Of a stretch of 64,000 nucleotides of DNA, positions 44,435 through 52,959 are shown piece by piece. Numbering within the stretch: position 1 is the stretch's first letter; each line of letters begins with the position of its first letter. The stretch comes from G965200765 sp965203865 (GTDB taxonomy: Bacteria; Pseudomonadota; Gammaproteobacteria; Arenicellales; JAJDZL01), in the NCBI GenBank assembly GCA_965203865.1, contig OZ241916.1, positions 3,038,001 to 3,102,000 of the forward strand. The letters are read 5' to 3'. The notes below the pieces were generated by a model. The model did no database searches and was not told the origin of the DNA. It worked only from the letters and a program-made list of their open reading frames with translations. Both the position numbers and the translations under genes were made by a program.

Positions 44435-44450
44435 TGGCACAATAATTGCT
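44435..44450 (+). promoter_or_regulatory. Sigma-54 promoter of glnA
   Basis: TGGCACAATAATTGCT is a perfect -24/-12 element (TGGCAC-N5-TTGCT). Transcription should begin near 44461, about 57 bases before the glnA ATG. Together with the two NtrC boxes it predicts nitrogen-controlled expression needing an AAA+ activator. Confidence 0.88.
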
Positions 44451-44517
44451 AAGCAATTTATATTGCTAATTAGCATTTTTAACCAATTTGTCAGTTTTCA
44501 GACGAGGAGATTAAAAC

Positions 44518-45927
44518 ATGTCTGTTGAAAGTGTGATGAGAACAATCAAGGACAAGGACGTAAAGTTTATTGACTTGAGAATTACAGATACCAGAGGTAA
44601 AGAACAACACCTCACAATACCCGCAAACTGTTTCACAGAGGATATGCTTGAAGAAGGCGTCATGTTTGACGGCTCTTCAATTGCCGGTTGGAAGCCGATC
44701 AATGACTCGGATATGGAAATGGTGCCGGACACGGAAACTGCGATGCTGGATCCTTTCATGCAAGAAACCACCTTGCTACTTCGTTGCGATGTAGTTGACC
44801 CGGTTTCAGGCAAGCCGTACGAAAAAGATCCAAGAAGTATCGCAAAATTCGCCGAAGAATATTTGGTCAAAAGCGGCATTGCCGATACTGCCTACTTCGG
44901 TCCTGAACTTGAATTTTTTGTATTTGACGGGGTCAGGTGGGACAACCAGATGAGGTCTTCATACTATGAAATCAGGTCTGCAGAAGGCGCATGGGCATCT
45001 GCACAGAGTCTGGACGAAGGACCGAATCTCGGTCACCGTCCTGGCGTGAAAAGCGGATACTTTCCGGTACCGCCAGTGGATTCAATGTCGGATCTCCGGT
45101 CTGCAATGTGTCATGCGATGTCCGACATGGGACTGATTGTTGAAAAACACCATCACGAAGTTGCTACTGCGGGGCAGGCCGAAATTGGTATCAAGTACGG
45201 AACCTTGCTCAAGCAAGCCGATGTGTCCCAGATTTACAAATACTGCGTACACAACGTCGCAAATGTTCATGGATTGTCTGCAACTTTTATGCCCAAACCG
45301 TTGATGGGCGACAATGGTACAGGAATGCACGTGCATCAATCATTGTTCAAGAAGGGCAAGAATATTTTCATTGGTGACGGCTACTGCAATCTTAGCGACG
45401 AAGCCCTGTATTACATTGGTGGAATATTCAAGCACGCCAAGGCGATCAACGCATTCACAAATCCGACCACGAACAGCTATAGACGACTCGTGCCGGGATA
45501 CGAAGCACCTGTGCTGCTTGCTTACGCTGCTCGCAACCGTTCTGCATCATGCCGAATTCCATTCGGACCCAAAGCGTCCACTCGCGTTGAAGTTCGATTT
45601 CCAGACCCTTCGGCAAATCCATACCTGGCTTTCGCAGCTATGCTTATGGCAGGGCTGGACGGTATCAAAAACCAGATCGACCCCGGCCAACCCTATGATG
45701 TTGACCTTTACGAGCTTTCACCAGAAGAAGAATCAAGGATTCCCCATGTTGCCTCAAACCTTGGTGAATCTTTGCGCACACTGGACAAAGAGAGAGATTT
45801 TCTGAAAGCAGGTGGAGTATTCACCGACGAAATGATCAATTCATACATAGAACTCAAACGGGAAGAATTTGATCGGTTACGACTGGCAGTTCATCCGCTT
45901 GAGTTTGAAATGTACTATAGTGCTTAA
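44518..45927 (+). CDS. glnA: Glutamine synthetase, type I
   Basis: 469 residues, typical GSI length. Signatures are FDGSSIAGWKPINDSDM, FGPELEFFVFD, the ATP site KPLMGDNGTGMHVHQS and NSYRRLVPGYEAPV. DLYELSPEEE near residue 398 keeps the Tyr that adenylyltransferase GlnE modifies, so covalent control by nitrogen status is likely. It makes glutamine from glutamate, ammonia and ATP. ATG at 44518 has GAGGAG upstream. A terminator follows at 45969. Confidence 0.97.
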   Translation: MSVESVMRTIKDKDVKFIDLRITDTRGKEQHLTIPANCFTEDMLEEGVMFDGSSIAGWKPINDSDMEMVPDTETAMLDPFMQETTLLLRCDVVDPVSGKPYEKDPRSIAKFAEEYLVKSGIADTAYFGPELEFFVFDGVRWDNQMRSSYYEIRSAEGAWASAQSLDEGPNLGHRPGVKSGYFPVPPVDSMSDLRSAMCHAMSDMGLIVEKHHHEVATAGQAEIGIKYGTLLKQADVSQIYKYCVHNVANVHGLSATFMPKPLMGDNGTGMHVHQSLFKKGKNIFIGDGYCNLSDEALYYIGGIFKHAKAINAFTNPTTNSYRRLVPGYEAPVLLAYAARNRSASCRIPFGPKASTRVEVRFPDPSANPYLAFAAMLMAGLDGIKNQIDPGQPYDVDLYELSPEEESRIPHVASNLGESLRTLDKERDFLKAGGVFTDEMINSYIELKREEFDRLRLAVHPLEFEMYYSA

Positions 45928-45968
45928 TTTCTGCTGTGCCTGGGAAGTTCTAATTCTCACCACATTTG

Positions 45969-45999
45969 AAAGTCGACGAGCTCTTTGCTCGTCGACTTT
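45969..45999 (+). terminator. Rho-independent terminator after glnA
   Basis: A perfect 13-bp stem (AAAGTCGACGAGC paired with GCTCGTCGACTTT) around a 5-base TCTTT loop, running into a short T run. It lies 42 bases beyond the glnA stop and would separate glnA from the ntrC locus. Confidence 0.8.
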
Positions 46000-46083
46000 T
46001 GCAGGGAAGAGCATCAGGATTGTCGAGTCGGCAGGAAGTAGCCATGAAGATCTCGGCCAGCCAACTAGTACGAAGTGAATGGG

Positions 46084-46422
46084 ATGTGTTTGGCGCAAAA
46101 AAGAGTACATAACCACGCATTCTCAATTCACCAAGTACTGCAGTTGCTGTCTATTAATCCTGCTACTCAGTCGTTGCCTGCAACAAGCGATAATCATGTT
46201 TTGGCAAGAAAGTTCTGAAAGCATTACAAGATTATTGCTACCGATATTCGAATGCCTGGCACGAATGAACCAGACTTCCTCGACACTATTCATGAGTCTG
46301 TACCGGAGTTTCCTGTTATTGTAATGACAGCATACTCTGACTCGGACACCACCGTTGACTCCTGTCAAAGAGGAACCAGAGAATATTCTTCCCAAGTCGT
46401 TTGACATTGCGAGGCAGTTGAG
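46084..46422 (+). pseudogene. ntrC: Broken receiver domain of ntrC
   Basis: Read from ATG at 46084, the frame aligns without length change to the NtrC receiver: Asp54 in TDIRMPG (46243) and Thr82 in VIVMTAYSD are at the standard numbers. It is damaged in four ways. The acidic pocket reads NHA instead of DDD at 10-12; codon 45 is TGA (46216); a +1 and a later -1 shift scramble the LPKSFDI segment (the Lys104 region); and TGA occurs at 46402. The phosphorylation switch cannot work. Residues EAVELTRRAM return to frame and continue into the intact AAA+ part. No ntrB is present between glnA and this locus. Confidence 0.85.
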
Positions 46423-47502
46423 TTGACTCGGCGTGCTATGAGCCCTGTTTCTGAAGAAGAACTGGAAAAACCGCGACTGGCACGCGCAACCATTTCCTCC
46501 ATTATTGGCGAGTCAGACGCGATACAGGAAATACTTCGCACAATTGGCCGCCTGACCAAGTCAGAACTGAATGTTTTGATTACCGGTGAATCGGGCACAG
46601 GCAAGGAACTTGTAGCACGGGCACTTTTTAAAAACAGCCTTAGAAGACGCAAGCCTTTTGTAGCAATTAACGTTGCTGCAATCCCTGTGGACCTTCTGGA
46701 GTCGGAATTGTTCGGACATGAAAAAGGAGCGTTTACTGGTGCCAATAAAAGGCGAATTGGAAGTTTTGAGCAAGCAAGGGGAGGAACACTGTTTTTGGAC
46801 GAAATTGGCAGCATGCCACACGAGTTGCAAAGTCGTTTGCTACGAGTTCTTTCGGAAGGCAAGTTTTTCCGTGTCGGGGGTACCAATCAGATTTCTGTCA
46901 ATGTAAGAATTATTGCAGCAACCAACCAGAATCTTGAAGCGCGTATCGAAAAAAATATATTTCGTTCCGACTTGTACCACAGATTGAATGCAGTTCGAAT
47001 TAAATTGCCGCCTGTACGGGAACGCGTTGATGATATCCCAACCCTTGTGCAACATTTTCTTCAGCAATCTGCCAGGCAGTTGAATATCCCTGGAAAATTG
47101 TTATCGCCCGATGCCCTTAAATGCATGGTTCAATACAACTGGCCCGGGAATGTCAGGGAGGTCGAAAACGTTTGCCAGCTTATAACCGTAACGAATCCCG
47201 CACAGACAATATCCGTCACAGACTTGCCTTTGGAAATACGTTCTCACGGAGAACTTCAAAAAGATTTGGCTCGGGCACATGATTGGAAACTGCCACTCAG
47301 GCTTGTTGTGCACCAATTGATGCACCAAGGAGAAGAAGAATTTGGCAATACCTTGAGAGAAGAATTCGAAGTAGTTCTTGCGCAATCTGCTTATGAATAT
47401 ACCGGTTCTAAAAAAGATGCAGCAAGGCAGCTTGGGTGGCATCGCAATACGGTTGCAAGAAGACTCAAAAGTTCAATCGGTAAAAACTTGATTGACGATT
47501 GA
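46423..47502 (+). CDS. ntrC: NtrC AAA+ and DNA-binding domains, receiverless
   Basis: 359 residues from TTG at 46423, which has GAGG 8 bases upstream; ATG at 46438 is an alternative. All sigma-54 activator motifs are intact: Walker A GESGTGKE, GAFTGA loop (HEKGAFTGANKRR), Walker B GGTLFLDEIGSM, arginine region FRSDLYHRLN, and a Fis-type helix-turn-helix at the C terminus (KKDAARQLGWHRNTVARRL). It is the C-terminal 3/4 of NtrC. Without a receiver it could act as a constitutive activator, like PspF in layout. The intact 1080-base frame beside a broken 339-base receiver argues for retained function. Confidence 0.85.
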   Translation: MTRRAMSPVSEEELEKPRLARATISSIIGESDAIQEILRTIGRLTKSELNVLITGESGTGKELVARALFKNSLRRRKPFVAINVAAIPVDLLESELFGHEKGAFTGANKRRIGSFEQARGGTLFLDEIGSMPHELQSRLLRVLSEGKFFRVGGTNQISVNVRIIAATNQNLEARIEKNIFRSDLYHRLNAVRIKLPPVRERVDDIPTLVQHFLQQSARQLNIPGKLLSPDALKCMVQYNWPGNVREVENVCQLITVTNPAQTISVTDLPLEIRSHGELQKDLARAHDWKLPLRLVVHQLMHQGEEEFGNTLREEFEVVLAQSAYEYTGSKKDAARQLGWHRNTVARRLKSSIGKNLIDD

Positions 47503-47544
47503 AAATTTGAATTGGATTTTGCTATCCTGTTCAAATTACTCGCC

Positions 47545-47550
47545 TATAAT
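47545..47550 (+). promoter_or_regulatory. Candidate -10 element before metK
   Basis: TATAAT, a perfect -10 hexamer, about 103 bases before the metK ATG. No good -35 lies at 16-18 bases; TTGCTA sits 20 bases upstream. A small ACGGG/CCCGT hairpin follows in the leader (about 47588-47602). No known SAM riboswitch could be matched. Confidence 0.3.
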
Positions 47551-47652
47551 ACATTCTCGCAATCATATTGTATTTATTGGCAGTTGAAACGGGTTATGCC
47601 CGTGGAATTATTTGAATCAACACTCAGCTTTACATGAGTATATAGAGAGTCT

Positions 47653-48873
47653 ATGGAATATATATTTACTTCTGAGTCAGTTTCCGAGGGCCATCCCGAC
47701 AAAATGGCCGACCGGATATCTGATGCAATTCTTGATGAGCTAATCAAAAAAGACCCGTACAGCCGCGTAGCTTGCGAAACACTGGTAAAGTCTAAAACAG
47801 AAGCTTCAAGCAGCGAAGAGGCAACACTGGTACACAATGTTGTAATTGCTGGCGAGGTTTCGACCTCTGCAAATGACGTGGACTACGAACAGGTCGTGCG
47901 GGAGTCTATCAGGGACATCGGTTACGACTCGGATGAAAAGGGGTTCAATTGGCAGAATGTCAATATTAGTACTTTCATTAACGCACAATCGCGCGACATT
48001 GCTCAGGGAGTAAACGAAAGCGAAGGACTGGACAAGGAGCAGGGGGCAGGAGATCAAGGATTGATGTTCGGCTTTGCCTGCGACGAGACAGATGTTCTGA
48101 TGCCATGGCCGATTACATTTGCACACCGTCTGGTCCAACGTCAATCAGAACTCCGCAAAAACGGAATTCTGGATTGGCTTCGCCCGGATGCCAAGTCTCA
48201 GGTTAGTGTTGTATATAAAGACCATAAACCTGTGCGAGTTCATGCAATTGTACTGTCCACGCAGCATGACGAGGCAGTGTCAGATGAAACAATAAGGGAA
48301 GCTGTGATCAATGAAATCATCAAGCCGGTAATTCCGTCTGACATGATGCCCGACGACTACGGGAGAATTCATGTCAATCCGACCGGGAAATTTGTTGACG
48401 GAGGGCCCAAAGCCGATTGCGGATTGACGGGGCGAAAGATCATTGTTGACACGTACGGCGGCATGGCCCGTCACGGCGGCGGTGCCTTTTCCGGAAAAGA
48501 TCCATCAAAAGTCGACCGTTCCGCTGCCTATCTAATGCGCCATGTGGCAAAAAATATCGTTGCAGCAGGCTTGTCCCGGCGTTGCGAGGTTCAAGTGGCT
48601 TATGCAATTGGAGTAGCTAGGCCGGTTTCCCTGATGGTCAATACATTCGGAACAGGCAAAATCGATGACGGCAAAATTTCCGAAATCGTATCTTCTTACT
48701 TTGACCTGCGACCGGCGAATATTATTCACTCGCTCGACCTGCTTCGGCCAATCTATCAGAAGACGGCAGCGTATGGTCACTTTGGAAGAACCGAACCAGA
48801 ATTTTCCTGGGAGGACACACGCCACGCAGCAGCACTGAGAGAGGCAGCAAAATTACCACCATTGTCAAACTAA
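47653..48873 (+). CDS. metK: S-adenosylmethionine synthetase
   Basis: 406 residues. Motifs are FTSESVSEGHPDKMADRISDA (ATP/metal site), GAGDQGLMFGFACDET (hexapeptide loop), NPTGKFVDGGPKADCGLTGRK and GGGAFSGKDPSKVDRSAAY. It makes S-adenosylmethionine from methionine and ATP. It is slightly longer than E. coli MetK, with small insertions. ahcY follows by 17 bases, so synthesis and recycling of the methyl donor are linked. Confidence 0.97.
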   Translation: MEYIFTSESVSEGHPDKMADRISDAILDELIKKDPYSRVACETLVKSKTEASSSEEATLVHNVVIAGEVSTSANDVDYEQVVRESIRDIGYDSDEKGFNWQNVNISTFINAQSRDIAQGVNESEGLDKEQGAGDQGLMFGFACDETDVLMPWPITFAHRLVQRQSELRKNGILDWLRPDAKSQVSVVYKDHKPVRVHAIVLSTQHDEAVSDETIREAVINEIIKPVIPSDMMPDDYGRIHVNPTGKFVDGGPKADCGLTGRKIIVDTYGGMARHGGGAFSGKDPSKVDRSAAYLMRHVAKNIVAAGLSRRCEVQVAYAIGVARPVSLMVNTFGTGKIDDGKISEIVSSYFDLRPANIIHSLDLLRPIYQKTAAYGHFGRTEPEFSWEDTRHAAALREAAKLPPLSN

Positions 48874-48890
48874 TGTAATCCACTATCAAA

Positions 48891-50201
48891 ATGAAAACCG
48901 TTCTACGTTCCGTATCTAAAGACTACAAGGTCGCTGACATCAAACTTGCCGACTGGGGCCGGAAAGAGATTTCAATCGCCGAAACCGAAATGCCCGGTCT
49001 CATGGCAACACGCACCAAGTACTCTGATTCAAAGCCATTGAAAGGCGCCCGAATCGCCGGATGCCTTCACATGACAATTCAGACAGCGGTTCTTATTGAA
49101 ACGCTTACTGCTCTAGGGGCAGAAGTTCGCTGGTCATCCTGCAATATATTTTCTACGCAAGACCATGCGGCAGCCGCAATTGCTGTTACCGGGGTACCGG
49201 TTTTTGCGTGGAAAGGGGAAACAGAGCAAGATTACTGGTGGTGTGTTGACCAAACTATATTCGGCCCTGACAACTGGACTCCCAATATGCTACTGGATGA
49301 CGGTGGCGACCTGACACTCGTAATGCACCAGCAGTATCCAGAATACATGAAGCAAGTGCGAGGATTGACTGAAGAAACCACGACAGGTGTCCACAGATTG
49401 TACGATATGATGAACAAAGGCACTCTGATGTGTCCTGCCTTTAACGTCAATGATTCGGTAACAAAGAGCAAGTTTGACAACCTCTACGGTTGCCGCGAGT
49501 CTTTGCTGGATGGCATCAAGCGCGCAACAGATACGATGATTGCCGGAAAAACTGCTGTAGTCTGCGGATATGGAGACGTTGGGAAAGGCTGTGCGCAGTC
49601 CCTTAGAGCACAAGGAGCAAACGTACTTGTTACGGAAATTGACCCTATATGCGCATTGCAGGCTTCTATGGAAGGGTATCAGGTAACAACAATGGAAGAT
49701 GCGGCTCCGGTGGCAGATATTTTTGTTACAGCGACAGGAAACTATCATGTAGTCACATACGAGCATATGGCGAAGATGAAAGACCAGGCAATCGTATGCA
49801 ATATCGGCCACTTCGACAGCGAAATTGATATTGACTCAATTCGCCGCCTTGAGTGGGAAAACATTAAACCTCAAGTTGACCATGTAGTATTTCCAGACGG
49901 GAAAAGACTCATTGTTCTCGCTGAAGGAAGGCTTGTAAATCTTGGATGCGCCACAGGTCACCCAAGTTTTGTGATGTCGAATTCATTCACGAATCAGGTG
50001 CTGGCGCAAATCGAACTGTGGTTGAAGCCGGACGAGTACGAAAACAAGGTTTATGTACTGCCCAAGATTCTGGACGAAGAAGTAGCGCATCTACACTTGA
50101 ACAAAATCGGTGCAAAACTGACCCGGCTCACTCCAGAGCAGGCCGACTATATTGATGTCCCGGTTGAAGGTCCCTTCAAACCGGATTATTATCGCTACTA
50201 G
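48891..50201 (+). CDS. ahcY: Adenosylhomocysteinase
   Basis: 436 residues. NAD-binding VVCGYGDVGKGCAQSLRAQG near 225, the substrate site HMTIQTAVLIETL and NSDEV-like NSFTNQ, and the C-terminal PFKPDYYRY tail that completes the neighbouring NAD site are present. It splits S-adenosylhomocysteine to homocysteine and adenosine. Co-directional with metK, 17 bases apart. Confidence 0.97.
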   Translation: MKTVLRSVSKDYKVADIKLADWGRKEISIAETEMPGLMATRTKYSDSKPLKGARIAGCLHMTIQTAVLIETLTALGAEVRWSSCNIFSTQDHAAAAIAVTGVPVFAWKGETEQDYWWCVDQTIFGPDNWTPNMLLDDGGDLTLVMHQQYPEYMKQVRGLTEETTTGVHRLYDMMNKGTLMCPAFNVNDSVTKSKFDNLYGCRESLLDGIKRATDTMIAGKTAVVCGYGDVGKGCAQSLRAQGANVLVTEIDPICALQASMEGYQVTTMEDAAPVADIFVTATGNYHVVTYEHMAKMKDQAIVCNIGHFDSEIDIDSIRRLEWENIKPQVDHVVFPDGKRLIVLAEGRLVNLGCATGHPSFVMSNSFTNQVLAQIELWLKPDEYENKVYVLPKILDEEVAHLHLNKIGAKLTRLTPEQADYIDVPVEGPFKPDYYRY

Positions 50202-50232
50202 GTACCCCCAATCAATGGGATGGAAGGCCCCG

Positions 50233-50439
50233 CTAGGCGGTCATATCGGTAACTAGTTGACTCTCAAGATAAGCTATTGTGTCTTTAATTTGAAGTTTTC
50301 GTTTCTTTAAGCGGCGAATTTGGAGTTCATCTGCATTCCTGTCGCCGGACAAGCGTTTAAGTACATCGTCCAGGTCACGATGTTCGGTTTTCAATTCATC
50401 TACTCTGACCAAGATATCCTCATTTGTATTCTCAGGCAT
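50233..50439 (-). CDS. DUF465 (YdcH-like) small protein
   Basis: 68 residues of the DUF465 family: ELKTEHRDLDDVLKRL followed by IRRLKKRKLQIKDTIAYLE. The sequence is a likely antiparallel helical hairpin or coiled coil in the cytoplasm; function is unknown. It is convergent with ahcY (31 bases apart). Confidence 0.85.
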   Translation of the reverse strand: MPENTNEDILVRVDELKTEHRDLDDVLKRLSGDRNADELQIRRLKKRKLQIKDTIAYLESQLVTDMTA

Positions 50440-50860
50440 TTATCAAGTTCCTTAAATGACGTTAAAAATGACAAACAGTATGCTCTACCTTGTTGACTAT
50501 AACCGATACATGAATTGTTTGCCGTACAAAATTCAGTAAAAACTATAGCTGACAAGTCTGCAACCATCATACTAGTATCGTACTACTAATTGTACTGCAA
50601 ACCAAGTACAGATTGCTTGGCAAAAATCATTGAAATGCAAAAAATTTCATTCATTGACCAGCCGGTCAAGTCAGCATGTTTTCATTCATTTGTTGCGGAA
50701 ATCCTTTGCGGCCAACCTGATGCACAATTGTGCGAATTCTGGCAAAAAAACAAGACAAAAAATTCAAGGGAAGTACTAAACACGAATCAGTTTTGAAACA
50801 ATGACTATAATGAAATTTGCGTACTGATTTTTAATTTCTGATCTTGAATTTACTGAAACC
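50440..50860. other. Intergenic region, no supported gene
   Basis: 421 bases upstream of both DUF465 (minus) and the small membrane protein (plus). A frame at 50590-50796 starts with TTG; a 53-codon part from ATG at 50638 could be a small protein but matches nothing I know and has no good ribosome site. AT-rich, no clear promoter. Confidence 0.4.
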
Positions 50861-51133
50861 ATGCCCTCAAGCGAAAATTCTTTATACCCCATGCTTGGAA
50901 CAGGTGCGTTTTTTGCAATGTTCATGGTCGGCATCGTTGTTGGGTTTGAACTGGGCCTGTCTTGCTGGCCAATGCTGATATCCGGTTTATTGTTTGGAAT
51001 ACTGGGCACTACATTCGTGGCAAAGCTTGAACACTTTGATAGACGCTCTCATAAGCCGGCACCGCAAGCTGATGACCCAGATAACGCACCTGCGGTAGAG
51101 CAAAACAAGCCTGTTTTTCTTACACGCAGTTGA
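50861..51133 (+). CDS. Small membrane protein of unknown function
   Basis: 90 residues with two hydrophobic helices (about 13-33 and 36-55) and a charged, Pro/Asp-rich cytoplasmic tail. I do not recognise it. It is 34 bases before the ferredoxin-NADP reductase gene on the same strand and may be read with it. Confidence 0.6.
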   Translation: MPSSENSLYPMLGTGAFFAMFMVGIVVGFELGLSCWPMLISGLLFGILGTTFVAKLEHFDRRSHKPAPQADDPDNAPAVEQNKPVFLTRS

Positions 51134-51167
51134 CTGGCAAATTTTTCAGTTGGTTGACGAGTTTAGA

Positions 51168-52208
51168 ATGATGCGAACAGAAACAGAAGTTGTTATTGTT
51201 GGTGCTGGTCCGTGCGGTATTTTTCAGGTGTTCGAGCTTGGGCTACTGGACATCAAGTGCGATGTTGTTGATTCGCTGCCCAGAATCGGCGGTCAATGTT
51301 CAACACTGTATGCAGACAAGCCCATCTATGACATACCAGGATATCCCGTAGTCGGCGCTCAAAATCTGGTTGATTTGCTGGAAAAGCAGTCCTCGCCTTT
51401 TGAACCTCGGTATCACCTGGGTCAGCAGGTGACACAGGTGAAGAAGCAAGGCAATGGATTTGAAGTCAAGACTTCAACGGGAACTGAATTTTACGCAGGC
51501 TGCATTGTTATCGCCGGCGGGCTGGGAGCGTTTGATGCTCGTCCGCTACGTACGCCAGGGGTGTCCAAGTATGAAGGAGTGAATCTTCAATACAAAGTGG
51601 AAAACAAGGAAAAGTACCGCGACAAGAACATTGCCATTCTTGGAGGGGGCGACTCTGCGCTGGACTGGGCGCTTGAACTGCACAAGATTGCGAAGTCGGT
51701 TACTCTGGTTCATCGTCGAGAGGAGTTTCGCGCACAACCGGCATCGGTACTGAAAATGAAGGAATTGGCTGAAGAAAATGGTGGCGGAATGTCCTACCAT
51801 ATCGGACGAATTCCTGAAATCATTGAGAAAGACGACAACCTGACCGGGATAAAAGTAGTATCGTTTGAAGACAATTCCGAGAAAGAAGTATTATTTGATG
51901 AAATTTTGGTGTTTTACGGGCTGTCGCCAAATTTGGGACCAATTGCAGATTGGGGGCTGGAACTTGACCGTAGAACCATAGCTGTGGATACGGAAAAGAG
52001 CCAGACGAGTGTACCGGGAATTTTTGCTATTGGGGACATTGTTTCGTATCCGGGCAAGAAAAAACTGATTTTAAGCGGATTTCATGAAGCGGCGATGGCT
52101 GCATTTGGCATACAAAACTACTTGTATCCTGAAATAAAGCAACGGCTTCAATTTACAACGACGAGTCCTGCTTTGCACAAGAAATTAAAAGTAGATGGAA
52201 CACTTTAA
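51168..52208 (+). CDS. Ferredoxin--NADP reductase, thioredoxin reductase-like type
   Basis: 346 residues from ATG at 51168. Two nucleotide folds: FAD site VVIVGAGPCGIFQVFELG and NADPH site NIAILGGGDSALDWALELH with VHRREEFRA. The redox CxxC of thioredoxin reductase is absent, and PGIFAIGDIVSYPGKKKLILSGFHEAA is the FAD/isoalloxazine signature of YumC-type enzymes. It passes electrons between NADPH and ferredoxin or flavodoxin in the cytoplasm. Confidence 0.9.
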   Translation: MMRTETEVVIVGAGPCGIFQVFELGLLDIKCDVVDSLPRIGGQCSTLYADKPIYDIPGYPVVGAQNLVDLLEKQSSPFEPRYHLGQQVTQVKKQGNGFEVKTSTGTEFYAGCIVIAGGLGAFDARPLRTPGVSKYEGVNLQYKVENKEKYRDKNIAILGGGDSALDWALELHKIAKSVTLVHRREEFRAQPASVLKMKELAEENGGGMSYHIGRIPEIIEKDDNLTGIKVVSFEDNSEKEVLFDEILVFYGLSPNLGPIADWGLELDRRTIAVDTEKSQTSVPGIFAIGDIVSYPGKKKLILSGFHEAAMAAFGIQNYLYPEIKQRLQFTTTSPALHKKLKVDGTL

Positions 52209-52299
52209 CAGGAGTGTATTGACAGGGGAAAATAGAAAATACCCCGATGTGAAATAAGAATTCCGAATCAAGGAAGGTCAATGATAAGAGGTTGGAGGA

Positions 52300-52959
52300 G
52301 TGCAACCGTTTTTGACAAGCGAACTTCTGAAAGAAAAGGAGCGTAGTCTGGAAGGCACCATTCCAAGCGAGCTTGGATTGCGTGTTCATCGAGCTATAAG
52401 CTGGCTTCATCGCGCAGAAAATCAAGTTGAAGACGAAGACGCTGCGTTTATATTTTATTGGGTTGCATTCAATGCCGCATATGCGCGTGACAAAGAAGAT
52501 TGGACTCCCGTACGGGAGCGAGAGACATTTTCAAAATTTTTTGAGTTGATACTTGAATTAGATGAAGAAAACCGGATCTACGATACTATATGGGAGCAGT
52601 TTTCTGCCCCCGTTCGAATTCTTTCAGACAACAAGTACGTATACCAACCGTTCTGGAATCACTACAACAACGTTCCTGGCTATGAAAACTGGGAAGAGTC
52701 CTTTCAGGCCAGCAAACAGGCCATGAATTCGGCTTTGGCACACAGCAACACCAAAATGGTTTTGAATGTTTTATTCGACCGCCTTTATGTTTTACGTAAC
52801 CAGTTGTTTCACGGAGCTGCAACTTGGCACGGAACAGTCAACAGGGCACAAGTTAAAGACGGTGCGAAAATACTTAAGTTTTTAGTACCGATATTCGTTG
52901 ACATTATGATGGACAATCTTGAAACAGACTGGGGTGCACCAAGTTACCCGGTAGTGTGA
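52300..52959 (+). CDS. HEPN-domain protein (ApeA-like)
   Basis: 219 residues from GTG at 52300 with AGAGG 8 bases upstream. All-helical; the C-terminal half carries VLRNQLFHGAATW (residues about 164-176), the R-N-x3-H motif of HEPN ribonucleases. The N-terminal part has a hydrophobic core around FIFYWVAFNAAYA. HEPN proteins cut RNA in toxin-antitoxin and abortive-infection systems. Its stop overlaps the next gene's start (TGATG), so it belongs to the Xre/ImmA-PIN operon. Confidence 0.75.
   Translation: MQPFLTSELLKEKERSLEGTIPSELGLRVHRAISWLHRAENQVEDEDAAFIFYWVAFNAAYARDKEDWTPVRERETFSKFFELILELDEENRIYDTIWEQFSAPVRILSDNKYVYQPFWNHYNNVPGYENWEESFQASKQAMNSALAHSNTKMVLNVLFDRLYVLRNQLFHGAATWHGTVNRAQVKDGAKILKFLVPIFVDIMMDNLETDWGAPSYPVV

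Noticed and set aside
46079..46324. Alternative frames in the glnA-ntrC gap as small genes
   Set aside because: The ntrC receiver alignment in the other frame explains this stretch better.
47503..47652. SAM-responsive riboswitch before metK
   Set aside because: Looked for SAM-II and SAM/SAH features; only a 5-bp hairpin was found, no consensus match.
50590..50796. 68-codon plus-strand frame
   Set aside because: TTG start and no known family; the 53-codon part from ATG 50638 lacks a ribosome site. Could be real but not supported.
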